Source: Bradyrhizobium mercantei
GTDB lineage: Bacteria; Pseudomonadota; Alphaproteobacteria; Rhizobiales; Xanthobacteraceae
DNA length: 64,000 bases
Direction: 5' to 3'
Assembly: GCF_001982635.1 (NCBI RefSeq)
Contig: NZ_MKFI01000011.1
Coordinates: forward strand, 1-64,000
Made by a program: the position numbers and the translations under genes. The notes beneath the pieces are model-generated. The model saw only the letters and a program-made list of their open reading frames with translations. It did no database searches and was not told where the DNA came from. Of this stretch, positions 19,419 to 27,086 are shown one piece after another; the stretch's first letter is position 1; each line of letters opens with the position of its first letter.

Positions 19419-19874
19419 ATGCTGCGCGACGACATCAACACTGCGGTCAAGGAAGCGATGAAGGCGAAGGACGAGCGCAAGCTCTCCACGCTGCGCATGG
19501 TCAATTCGACCATCAAGAACGCCGACATCGACGCGCGCGGGCAGGGCAAGCCGCCACTCTCCGATGCCGATCTGCTCGGTCTGTTGCAGAAGATGATCAA
19601 GCAGCGCCAGGAATCGGTCGAGCTCTACGACAAGGGCGGCCGCGCCGAGCTCGCTGACCAGGAGCGCGCGGAGATCGCCGTGATCTCCGCCTACCTGCCG
19701 AAGCAGATGTCCGACGACGACGTGAAGGCCGCGATCGCGGCCATCATCGCCGAGACCAATGCCGCAGGGATCAAGGACATGGGCAAGGTGATCGGCGCCT
19801 TGAAGGCGAAATATGCCGGCCAGATGGATTTCGGCAAGGCCAGCGGCCTGGTGAAGGCGGCGCTCGCGGGATAG
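19419..19874 (+). CDS. GatB/YqeY domain-containing protein
   Basis: 151 residues, soluble and all-helical (MLRDDINTAVKEAMKAKDERKLSTLRMVNS), matching YqeY. The family resembles the C-terminal domain of GatB from the tRNA-dependent amidotransferase, but the function of stand-alone YqeY is unsettled. In many Rhizobiales it precedes dnaG and rpoD; here a DUF1801 gene and about 30 kb lie between. That gap is where the housekeeping block is split. Confidence 0.88.
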   Translation: MLRDDINTAVKEAMKAKDERKLSTLRMVNSTIKNADIDARGQGKPPLSDADLLGLLQKMIKQRQESVELYDKGGRAELADQERAEIAVISAYLPKQMSDDDVKAAIAAIIAETNAAGIKDMGKVIGALKAKYAGQMDFGKASGLVKAALAG

Positions 19875-19889
19875 CGGTGGAGGCTTCCG

Positions 19890-20357
19890 ATGTTTCGTGT
19901 CGCCGCGGACAGCCTGGAAGCCTACCTCGCCTTTGATCCGGCCCGGACCGAAGATCTCGAACAACTGCACGCGGTGATGCGGAAGGCTGCGCCTTCGCTC
20001 AAGCGGCATTTTCATGCGGGCACGCCGGCCGGCGAGGCCGGCATGCGCATGAACATGATCGGCTACGGCCAGTTTCGCTACGCGATCAAGTCCGGCAAGA
20101 CGGCAGCCTGGCCCGTGATCGGCGTGGCGCTGCAGAAGAACTACATCAGCGTCTATGTCGCGGTGACCCGTGGCGGCAAGCCGTTGGTGTCTTGCTACGC
20201 CGGCAAGCTCGGTGAATTGCGCGCCGGCGGCAACAATTTCAGTTTTGAGACGTTTGATGATCTGAAGACGCCCGCCGTCGCGGCGCTGTTCGCCGAGGCC
20301 GCCGATATCTTTAGGGCGGATCAGGAGAACCCGGTCCGCTATATGCAGGGAAGCTGA
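19890..20357 (+). CDS. DUF1801-type protein
   Basis: 155 residues with the alpha/beta pattern of the DUF1801 (YdhG-like) fold: helical start (LEAYLAFDPARTEDLEQLHA), then strands MNMIGYGQFRYAI, WPVIGVALQKNYISVYV. There is no catalytic motif. It follows yqeY by 15 bases, so the two are probably co-transcribed. Function unknown. Confidence 0.7.
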   Translation: MFRVAADSLEAYLAFDPARTEDLEQLHAVMRKAAPSLKRHFHAGTPAGEAGMRMNMIGYGQFRYAIKSGKTAAWPVIGVALQKNYISVYVAVTRGGKPLVSCYAGKLGELRAGGNNFSFETFDDLKTPAVAALFAEAADIFRADQENPVRYMQGS

Positions 20358-20413
20358 GGACCCGTGGCAGGCGCCGCCCCGGATGAAGTTCTGGGTATAC
20401 AGGGAGACAGGCC

Positions 20414-21934
20414 ATGGCCGATCAGCAAGCTCCTTCCGGTCCGGATCTGACACAAGGCGTGGCCCTTTCCGACTTCCCGGGCGCGATGTTGCTCGGCCAT
20501 GTCGGAGAGGAGGACGTGCTGCTGGTGCGCTCGGGGCCGGATATCTTCGCCATCGATGCGCATTGCAGCCACTACCATGGCCCGCTCGCCGACGGCCTGG
20601 TCGAGGGCGAGACCATCCATTGCCCCTGGCATCACGCCTGTTTTGATATTCGCACCGGCGAAGCGACCGCCGCGCCCGCCTTCAACGCGCTCGCGGTCTG
20701 GAAGGTCGAGCGCGACGGCGATCGCATCGTCGTGCGCGAGAAGCGCGCGCAGCCGAAGTCTCGCGTCAAGGGCGCCCTCGATGCGCCCGGCCGGATCGTG
20801 ATTGTCGGCGGAGGTGCGGCAGGCTTCGCCGCGGCCGAGATGCTGCGGCGGCAGGACTATCGCGGCAGCATCGTCATGCTGAGCGGCGAGACCACGCCGC
20901 CGGTGGACCGGCCGAATTTGTCGAAGGACTTCCTCGCCGGCAGCGCGCCGGAAGACTGGTTGCCGCTGAAGCCGGACGATTTCTATGCCGACGCGGCGAT
21001 CGATCTGAAACTCGCGACCGAGGCCAAGTCGATCGACACCGGCCGCCGCAATGTCGTGCTCGCCGGCGGCGAAGCGATCCCCTATGACCGGCTGCTGCTG
21101 GCGACCGGTGCCGAGCCGGTGCGGCTGCCGATCCCGGGCGCGGACCAGCCCCACGTTCACGTGTTGCGCACGCTCGACGATTGCCGGGCGATCATCGCCT
21201 CGGCCAGCGGCGCGCGCCGCGCTGTCGTGATCGGTGCAAGCTTCATCGGGCTCGAGGTTGCGGCCTCGTTGCGCGCGCGGGAGATCGAGGTTCACGTGGT
21301 CGGGCTGGAGCAGCGGCCGATGGAGCGCGTGCTCGGGCCCGACATGGGCGATTTCGTCCGCACGCTGCACGAGGAGCATGGCGTCGTCTTCCATCTCGGC
21401 GACACCGTGACCGCGATCGAGGGCAAGCGCGCGCACCTGAAGAGCGGGCCCGTGCTCGACGCCGATCTCGTCGTGGTCGGGGTCGGCGTGAAGCCGCGGC
21501 TGACGCTGGCGGAGGCAGCCGGGCTCGCGATCGATCGCGGCGTGACGGTGGACGCCTATCTCGAGACCAGCGTTCCCGGCATCTATGCCGCCGGTGACAT
21601 CGCGCGCTGGCCCGATCCGCACAGCGGCGAGAATATCCGGGTCGAGCACTGGGTGGTGGCCGAGCGCCAGGGCCAGACCGTCGCGTGGAATATGCTCGGG
21701 CAGCGCGAGGTCTTCGACGCGGTGCCGTTCTTCTGGAGCCAGCATTACGACGTGCCGATCAACTATGTCGGCCACGCCGAGCAGTGGGACGAGATCGCGG
21801 TGGACGGCAGCATCGCCGGCAGGGATTGCGTGCTGCGCTACAAGCGCGGCGGGCGCCTGCTCGCGGTCGCCTCGATCTATCGCGACCTCGACAGCCTCAA
21901 GGCCGAAGCCGCGATGCAGCGCGCGGCGGCCTGA
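20414..21934 (+). CDS. Rieske-FAD oxidoreductase (apoptosis-inducing-factor-3-like ferredoxin reductase)
   Basis: 506 residues. The N-terminal Rieske [2Fe-2S] domain (about 15-110) has all four ligands: Cys51, His53, Cys70 and His73 (CSHYHG, CPWHH). The FAD domain starts with VIVGGGAAGFAAAEML (about 133-148), followed by the NAD-binding motif VVIGASFIGLEVAA and the FAD-tail motif YAAGDIARW. The fold matches ferredoxin or putidaredoxin reductases that pass electrons from NADH to a one-electron carrier. The electron acceptor is unknown. It is followed by an acyl-CoA synthetase after 56 bases, which may hint at a catabolic unit. Confidence 0.9.
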   Translation: MADQQAPSGPDLTQGVALSDFPGAMLLGHVGEEDVLLVRSGPDIFAIDAHCSHYHGPLADGLVEGETIHCPWHHACFDIRTGEATAAPAFNALAVWKVERDGDRIVVREKRAQPKSRVKGALDAPGRIVIVGGGAAGFAAAEMLRRQDYRGSIVMLSGETTPPVDRPNLSKDFLAGSAPEDWLPLKPDDFYADAAIDLKLATEAKSIDTGRRNVVLAGGEAIPYDRLLLATGAEPVRLPIPGADQPHVHVLRTLDDCRAIIASASGARRAVVIGASFIGLEVAASLRAREIEVHVVGLEQRPMERVLGPDMGDFVRTLHEEHGVVFHLGDTVTAIEGKRAHLKSGPVLDADLVVVGVGVKPRLTLAEAAGLAIDRGVTVDAYLETSVPGIYAAGDIARWPDPHSGENIRVEHWVVAERQGQTVAWNMLGQREVFDAVPFFWSQHYDVPINYVGHAEQWDEIAVDGSIAGRDCVLRYKRGGRLLAVASIYRDLDSLKAEAAMQRAAA

Positions 21935-21990
21935 CCGCTTTCGCCTCTAGGAGGGTTTGTGGTCTGACCGCAATGGTCTAATCTGCGGCC

Positions 21991-23601
21991 ATGCTTCAGG
22001 ATGCCAAGACCTACGACGAGCTCTATCGCAACTTCCGCTGGGACGTTCCGGCGCGCTTCAACATGGCGACCGCGTGCTGCGATCGTTATGCCGACGGCAC
22101 CGGCCGGCTTGCGCTGGTCTATGTCGACGAGGATGGCGGCACCACGCGCACCTCGTTCGACGAGGTCGCGGACGCCTCGCGCCGCTTCGCCAACGTCCTG
22201 ACCGCCGACGGCCTGGTGCGCGGCGACCGCGTCGCGGTGTTCCTGTCGCAATCCCTCGAATTGCCGGTCGCGCATCTCGCCGCATTCCGCGCGGCCATGA
22301 TCTCGATCCCGCTGTTCGCGCTGTTCGGCGAGGACGCGCTCGAATTCCGCCTGTCGAATTCGGCGGCGAAGGCCGTCGTCACCGATCAGGCCGGTTGGGA
22401 GAAGATCGCAAAAATCCGCGACCGGCTGCCCGAGCTGAAGAGCGTCTATATCGTCGGCGACAAGACGCCGGCTGGGACCAAACCATTCTGGAGCGCGATC
22501 AAGTCGGCGTCTCCCGAGTTCACCACCGTCGAGACCTCGGCCGATGATCCCGCGCTGATCATCTATACGTCCGGCACCACGGGCAATCCGAAGGGCGCGC
22601 TGCATGCGCATCGCGTCGTGCTCGGCCATCTGCCCAATGTCGAGATGTGCCACAACTTCCTGCCGCGGCCGGGCGACCTGATGTGGACGCCGGCCGACTG
22701 GGCCTGGATCGGCGGCCTGATCAACGGCCTGTTCGCATTCTGGTATCACGGCATCCCGATGGTCGGTCACCGCGCCCGCAAGTTCGAGCCGCAGGCGGCG
22801 ATGCAGATGATGGCCGAACTCGGCATCCGCAACGTGTTCCTGCCGCCGACCGCGCTGAAGCTGATGCGGCAGGCCGATGTGAAGAACTCCGGCGTCAAGC
22901 TGCGCAGCATCTTCACCGGCGGCGAGTCGCTCGGCGGCGAATTGCTGGGCTGGGTGCGCGAGACCTTCGGCATCGATGCCCACGAAGTGTTCGGGCAGAC
23001 CGAATGCAATCTCGTGATCGGCAGCAACTCCAATTTGTTTCCGATCCGCCCGGGCTCGATGGGCCGCGCCACGCCGGGCTTCGACGTCCGCATCGTCAAC
23101 GACAACGGCGAGGAATTGCCGCGCGGGCAGCGCGGCATCATCGGCGTGCGCCAGCCATGCCCCTGCACCATGATCGAGTACTGGCGCAATCCGGAGGCCA
23201 CCGCGAAGAAATACGCCGGCGAGTTTCTCTTGACCGGCGATCTCGGCGTGCAGGATGAGGACGGCTATTTCTGGTACGTCAGCCGCGAGGACGACGTCAT
23301 CACCACGGCCGGTTATCGCGTCGGCCCGTCCGAGATCGAGCACACGCTGATGAAGCATCCCGCGGTCGCGATGTCGGCGGTGGTCGGCATCCCCGATCCG
23401 ATCCGCACCGAATCGATCAAGGCCTGGATCGTGCTGCGGCCGGGTTATGCGGCGAACGACGCCCTCGCGCGCGAGATCCAGGAGTTCGTCAAGGTGCAGC
23501 TCGCCGCCCACGAATACCCGCGCTTCGTGCAGTTCGCCGACAGCCTGCCGATGACGGCGACCGGCAAGGTGTTGCGGCGCGAGCTGCGGGCGCTGGGCTA
23601 G
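21991..23601 (+). CDS. AMP-dependent acyl-CoA synthetase
   Basis: 536 residues of the ANL superfamily. The phosphate loop is IIYTSGTTGNPKGALH, the second motif VFGQTECN, the hinge is DDVITTAGYRVGPSEIEHTL and the C-terminal lysine motif is TATGKVLRREL. The reaction is carboxylate plus ATP plus CoA to acyl-CoA, AMP and pyrophosphate. Its best resemblance is to acetyl- or medium-chain-type synthetases, and the substrate cannot be fixed. It follows the Rieske reductase on the same strand and precedes a MarR-type regulator gene. Confidence 0.9.
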   Translation: MLQDAKTYDELYRNFRWDVPARFNMATACCDRYADGTGRLALVYVDEDGGTTRTSFDEVADASRRFANVLTADGLVRGDRVAVFLSQSLELPVAHLAAFRAAMISIPLFALFGEDALEFRLSNSAAKAVVTDQAGWEKIAKIRDRLPELKSVYIVGDKTPAGTKPFWSAIKSASPEFTTVETSADDPALIIYTSGTTGNPKGALHAHRVVLGHLPNVEMCHNFLPRPGDLMWTPADWAWIGGLINGLFAFWYHGIPMVGHRARKFEPQAAMQMMAELGIRNVFLPPTALKLMRQADVKNSGVKLRSIFTGGESLGGELLGWVRETFGIDAHEVFGQTECNLVIGSNSNLFPIRPGSMGRATPGFDVRIVNDNGEELPRGQRGIIGVRQPCPCTMIEYWRNPEATAKKYAGEFLLTGDLGVQDEDGYFWYVSREDDVITTAGYRVGPSEIEHTLMKHPAVAMSAVVGIPDPIRTESIKAWIVLRPGYAANDALAREIQEFVKVQLAAHEYPRFVQFADSLPMTATGKVLRRELRALG

Positions 23602-23633
23602 ATTCCTTCCGGCAAGTTCGACACGATAGGCAA

Positions 23634-24104
23634 ATGCAGAAAACTGCCTCCCAGGTCCCGGGCCTGCACCGCGCCTCGCTCAGGAAGCTCCACGAACTGG
23701 ATGGAGCGCTGGAGCTGATGTACTACGGCTGGCGCGGGATGACGCTGGAGGCCGACGCGTATCTTGCCACGGTCGGCCTGTCACGCCCGCACCATCGCAT
23801 CCTCTATGTCGTTGCACGGCGGCCCGACATCTCGATCGGTGAACTGATCGAGGTGCTCGGTATTTCCAAGCAGGCCTTGAACCGCCCACTCGCATTGCTG
23901 CTGGAGCGTAAACTCGTCGCAGCGAAGCGGTCGCCCGAGCAGCATCGTTCGAAATTGCTGCGCCTGACCGCAGCAGGGCAAAAGATCGAACAGAGCGCGT
24001 CCAACCACGAGCGCAAGGTCCTCCGTGACGCCTTCGCCCATGTCGGCGCGCCCGGCGCCGCCGCGTGGATGGCGGTCATGGGGGCGATCGCCGACAACAG
24101 CTAG
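23634..24104 (+). CDS. MarR-family transcriptional regulator
   Basis: 156 residues. The winged helix runs over about 50-125 (LSRPHHRILYVVARRPDISI, GELIEVLGISKQALNRPLAL with the recognition helix SKQALNRPL). The flanking helices make the dimer. It follows the acyl-CoA synthetase by 32 bases and is followed by a perfect palindrome (24112-24136) upstream of the next operon. It is therefore a candidate repressor of that operon and possibly of the synthetase. The ligand is unknown. Confidence 0.85.
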   Translation: MQKTASQVPGLHRASLRKLHELDGALELMYYGWRGMTLEADAYLATVGLSRPHHRILYVVARRPDISIGELIEVLGISKQALNRPLALLLERKLVAAKRSPEQHRSKLLRLTAAGQKIEQSASNHERKVLRDAFAHVGAPGAAAWMAVMGAIADNS

Positions 24105-24111
24105 CCGCATC

Positions 24112-24136
24112 CTCACGTCAACATAGTTGACGTGAG
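24112..24136. promoter_or_regulatory. Perfect palindromic operator candidate for the MarR protein
   Basis: Arms CTCACGTCAAC (24112-24122) and GTTGACGTGAG (24126-24136) are perfect reverse complements around ATA. It lies 8 bases after the marR stop and 50 bases before the next start. A hairpin in the RNA is an alternative role, but no U-run follows. Confidence 0.65.
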
Positions 24137-24185
24137 AATTGTGCCGTGCCAGTCTTCCCGCCGTCACGCCGGGGAGGGCGGTAGC

Positions 24186-24554
24186 ATGGGCGAACAGATC
24201 ATGGATCGGGCGGCGGCCGGACGCTTTGTCGAGGCGTGGTGTGCCAACTGGTGCAAGGTCGATATCGACGCCGTGGTCGCGCACTTTGCCGAGAATGCGG
24301 AGATGCGCAGCCCCCTGGCGCTGAAATTGACGGAGTCCCCTGTGGTCGCCGGGGTCGAGAACATCCGCGCCTACTGGCGCAAGGCTTATGGAAGCATCGA
24401 AAGCGCTGATCTCAAGATCCTGAACTGGAGCTGGGATGAGACGATCGCGCGCCTGACGGTGTGGTGGCAATTGGGCGACACGCGCGCCAGCGAGTTCATG
24501 GACTTCGACGGCGCCGGACGTGTGGTGCGCAGCGAAGCATTCTACGGAAAATAG
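24186..24554 (+). CDS. NTF2/SnoaL-like protein
   Basis: 122 residues from the ATG at 24186, with GGAGGGCGG about 6 bases upstream. An earlier in-frame ATG lies in the palindrome region and is unlikely. The alpha+beta cone fold is suggested by RFVEAWCANWCKVDIDAVVA, then FAENAEMRSPLALK and WSWDETIARLTVWWQLG. The fold serves as a lyase, cyclase or ketosteroid-binding module; no catalytic residues can be assigned. It is followed after 3 bases by a membrane-protein gene, so they form one operon. Confidence 0.78.
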   Translation: MGEQIMDRAAAGRFVEAWCANWCKVDIDAVVAHFAENAEMRSPLALKLTESPVVAGVENIRAYWRKAYGSIESADLKILNWSWDETIARLTVWWQLGDTRASEFMDFDGAGRVVRSEAFYGK

Positions 24555-24557
24555 CCG

Positions 24558-24992
24558 ATGCGATTTTCTGATGTCGTCCTGCTGCTCAACGCGCTCTGGT
24601 TTTGCGCCGCCTTTGTCCAGTTCAGCATCGCCCAGCGCAACACGCTCAAGATCCTGGTCCCGCGCGAGGAGCGCGGCAATCCGATTGCGCCGACCTTGTC
24701 GGCCAGCGTGGCGTTTCTCGGCGGCATCAACCTGCCGATCGGGCTGCTGTCACTGTATTTCCTGCTCGCAAGGCCGCCGTTCTTCCAGGCCGTCGAGGCG
24801 CAGCTCGCGCTGTTCCTGTTCTTCGCCGCGTGTCACTTCAGCCAGTTCGCCTACAATCTGCCGGTGCTGATGCGCGGCGGACGCGTCGGGGTCGCCTACT
24901 GGCCGGTGCTGAAGGGTCCGATGCTCCGGATCTTCGTCATCGACGCGACCTTGTTTGCGGCGAATCTTATGGTCGCGCTGTTGCTTGTGTAG
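24558..24992 (+). CDS. Small four-helix membrane protein
   Basis: 144 residues with about four hydrophobic segments: VVLLLNALWFCAAFVQF, SASVAFLGGINLPIGLLSLY, AQLALFLFFAACHFSQFAY and IFVIDATLFAANLMVALLL. I do not recognise a family. It overlaps the neighbourhood of the NTF2-like gene by operon spacing (3 bases), so the pair may act together, possibly under the MarR-type regulator. Confidence 0.75.
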   Translation: MRFSDVVLLLNALWFCAAFVQFSIAQRNTLKILVPREERGNPIAPTLSASVAFLGGINLPIGLLSLYFLLARPPFFQAVEAQLALFLFFAACHFSQFAYNLPVLMRGGRVGVAYWPVLKGPMLRIFVIDATLFAANLMVALLLV

Positions 24993-25023
24993 CCCGTCAT
25001 TGCGACTGCGATAACTTTCTCCA

Positions 25024-25157
25024 CGTCGTCCCGGGCAGCGCAGCGCGACCCGGGCCCCATAACCAAAGGGTGTCGTTGTTGCACGGCGCTGTGGCCCCAG
25101 CGAACTCTAACCGCCCAGAGCGGTGGTTATGGGTCCCTGCTTTCGCAGGGACGACAG
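25024..25157. repeat. Composite intergenic repeat ending in CCTGCTTTCGCAGGGACGAC
   Basis: The left end is CGTCGTCCCGGGC...GACCCGGGCC, the middle contains GGTGGTTATGGGTCC and the right end CCTGCTTTCGCAGGGACGAC. The same build occurs at 48690-48814 and 60981-61106. It lies between converging genes (the membrane-protein gene and an SRPBCC gene). Confidence 0.8.
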
Positions 25158-25186
25158 CGGTTTATGGGGCGGCTGTAGCGCAAACC

Positions 25187-25738
25187 TCACGACGGCATCG
25201 CGATCCCCAATTCCTTCAGCGCGGCCAGCATGCGCGCCGGCGGCTGCATCGGGATCACCATGGCCTTGCCGGTCTCCAGCAGGCTCTTCAGGCTGGAGAG
25301 GATCGCCGGCCAGCCGGTGCGGCCGCCTTCGAGGATGTCGTCGCTGATCGGGCGGTCATGCGATTGCAGCAAGGTCAGCTTCACGCCGTCGCCGGCCGGC
25401 TCGATCTCCCAGGTGACGAGCGTCGGCCCGAGCTTTTCGACCAGCTGCGGCCAGTTGACGTTGAAGGTGACGGTCAATCGCTTCAGGGGATCGCACTCGA
25501 TTACCTCGCCTGAGATATGCAGCGCGCCGTCGGGCGTGCGAACGATGTAGGCGCCGCCGATGCGAAGATCGACCTCGACCGCGTGGCCGGAGAAATACTG
25601 CCGGCTGGACTCGGCACTCGTCAGGGCCTGCCACACCTTCTCCGGCGTGGCGGCGATGTAGATCGCGTAGACGATCGCCGGCTTGAATGTCTCGATGTTC
25701 ATGTCCGCACGTGTCCTTCGGTAGATCTTCATTGTCAT
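25187..25738 (-). CDS. SRPBCC-domain protein 3 (AHSA1-like) of the arsR operon
   Basis: 183 residues from the ATG at 25738, which overlaps the stop of the gene before it (ATGA). A start at 25702 (MNIETFKP) is also possible. The START/AHSA1 fold is seen as IYIAATPEKVWQALTSAES, then RIGGAYIVRTPDG and LTVTFNVNW, with the terminal helix GWPAILSSLKSLLETGKAM. Such proteins bind hydrophobic ligands. Third of three SRPBCC genes in an operon behind ArsR; all three share GWPxxxxSLKSxLETG. Confidence 0.85.
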   Translation of the reverse strand: MTMKIYRRTRADMNIETFKPAIVYAIYIAATPEKVWQALTSAESSRQYFSGHAVEVDLRIGGAYIVRTPDGALHISGEVIECDPLKRLTVTFNVNWPQLVEKLGPTLVTWEIEPAGDGVKLTLLQSHDRPISDDILEGGRTGWPAILSSLKSLLETGKAMVIPMQPPARMLAALKELGIAMPS

Positions 25739-26202
25739 TCGAAGCCGTCGATTCCGAGCGCGGCGGGCGGGATCGCGGCCACCTTGCCGGTTTCGAGCAG
25801 GCTCTTGAGGCCGGACAGGATCGCAGGCCAGCCCCTGGAAATGCCGTCGAGCAGCTTGCTGCCGACGCCGAAGCCCTCATGGGTCACCGTCAGCTTCACG
25901 ATCTGGCCGAACGGCTCGAGCGTGAACACGACCTTGGTTGCCGGCTCCTTGCGCATGTCGGGATCGGCCTCGTGCTTGAACGTGTAGGCGAGGCGCCGCG
26001 GCCAGTCGGCCTGAAGGATCTCGCCGGTGTCGGTGGTCTTGCCGCTCATCACCAGCGCGAGCGGCGAGCCGACCTTCCAGTCCGATTGCAGCTCGGTGTC
26101 GAACCAGTATTGCCGTGTGAAGGTGCTTGAGGTCAGCGCGTCCCACAGCCGTTCCGGCGTGGTCTCGATATAGGTGACGTAGACGAATTCGGGCTTAGGC
26201 AT
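25735..26202 (-). CDS. SRPBCC-domain protein 2 (AHSA1-like) of the arsR operon
   Basis: 155 residues. Begins YVTYIETTPERLWDALTSST and ends GWPAILSGLKSLLETGKVAA, the same first-strand/helix and C-terminal helix pattern as its neighbours, so the three look like tandem duplicates. AHSA1-like domains bind lipophilic ligands or assist other proteins. Its start overlaps the end of the previous gene by 8 bases and its stop overlaps the next start by 4 bases. Confidence 0.87.
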   Translation of the reverse strand: MPKPEFVYVTYIETTPERLWDALTSSTFTRQYWFDTELQSDWKVGSPLALVMSGKTTDTGEILQADWPRRLAYTFKHEADPDMRKEPATKVVFTLEPFGQIVKLTVTHEGFGVGSKLLDGISRGWPAILSGLKSLLETGKVAAIPPAALGIDGFE

Positions 26203-26659
26203 GGTAGGGCTCCCTGGCGGGGCTTGTGAGCAGCTCGGCCGGCAATTCGCGGCCGGTCTCCAGAAAACTCTTCAGGCTTGCAATCACCATCGGCCAGCCG
26301 CCGGAGATGTCGCGCAGCGTCTTGGGACCGAGCTGGTCGTGCGTCACCGTCAGCTTGACGACCCCGCCGTGCGGTTCGATGTCGAAGGTGACGCGCGAGA
26401 TCTGCTCGCGCTCGACGCCTTCCTTCACCACATCCCAGCTATAAGCCAGCCTGTTCGGCGGATCGGCGATGAGCACCTCGCCCTGCACGGCGCGGCTGCC
26501 GTCCTTGGCGAGTTTGTAGGGCGACCCGACCTTCCAGTCGGAACTGACGCGATAGCCGAACCAGAAGCGCTCGGTGAACTCGCTCGATGTCAGCGCGTGC
26601 CACAGCTTCTCGGCCGTGGTCTCGATATAGGTGATGTAGACGTAGTCGGGTTTACTCAT
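26195..26659 (-). CDS. SRPBCC-domain protein 1 (AHSA1-like) of the arsR operon
   Basis: 154 residues from the ATG at 26659, with GGAG at a good distance. Motifs: YVYITYIETTAEKLWHALTS at the start and GWPMVIASLKSFLETGRELP near the end. The start overlaps the arsR stop, so translation is coupled. Nearest relatives are the ArsR-paired SRPBCC proteins. It is closest to copy 2 in sequence. Confidence 0.87.
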   Translation of the reverse strand: MSKPDYVYITYIETTAEKLWHALTSSEFTERFWFGYRVSSDWKVGSPYKLAKDGSRAVQGEVLIADPPNRLAYSWDVVKEGVEREQISRVTFDIEPHGGVVKLTVTHDQLGPKTLRDISGGWPMVIASLKSFLETGRELPAELLTSPAREPYHA

Positions 26660-26966
26660 CACGCTTCTCCAATTGTCTTTTCAATTCGCTGAGCGCGGCG
26701 AGTTTCCCGCGCTCGAACTTCCTGATCCACCGCTCGCCGATCTGATGGATCGGAACCGGGTTGAGGTAATGCAGCTTCTCGCGGCCATGCTTGATCGTGG
26801 TGACGAGGTTGGCCTCCTCGAGAATCACAAGGTGCTTGGTGACGGCCTGACGCGTCATGTCGAGGCCGTCGCAGAGCTCGCCGAGCGTCTGCCCGTTCTG
26901 ATCATGAAGCCGGTCAAGCAGCGTGCGCCGTGAGGCATCCGCGAGGGCTTTGAAGACTTCATCCAT
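26652..26966 (-). CDS. ArsR-family (winged-helix) regulator of an SRPBCC operon
   Basis: 104 residues from the ATG at 26966 (MDEVFKALADASRRTLLDRL). The HTH is in TLGELCDGLDMTRQAVTKHL and the wing VTTIKHGREKLHYLNP. No metal-ligand cysteine motif is seen, as is usual for the ArsR proteins paired with SRPBCC genes. It starts without a ribosome site, within 7 bases of a -10 element, suggesting a leaderless message. It probably represses its own operon through the palindrome at 26981-26996. Confidence 0.88.
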   Translation of the reverse strand: MDEVFKALADASRRTLLDRLHDQNGQTLGELCDGLDMTRQAVTKHLVILEEANLVTTIKHGREKLHYLNPVPIHQIGERWIRKFERGKLAALSELKRQLEKRDE

Positions 26967-26973
26967 GGGTTGG

Positions 26974-27003
26974 ATAATAGGCAACCAAATGGTTGCATGT
27001 CAA
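26974..27003 (-). promoter_or_regulatory. Promoter and operator of the arsR-SRPBCC operon
   Basis: Minus strand: -35 TTGACA at 27003-26998, an 18-base spacer holding the perfect 16-base palindrome GCAACCAAATGGTTGC (26981-26996), and -10 TATTAT at 26979-26974. Seven bases later comes the arsR ATG. Confidence 0.75.
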
Positions 27004-27086
27004 GGGCGTGTATTTGGGCGGCCATTTCGCCGTGCTATCGTCAGCGGCAGCCAACGCAGATTGGTAGGAAATACGGGGTGGTGCGC

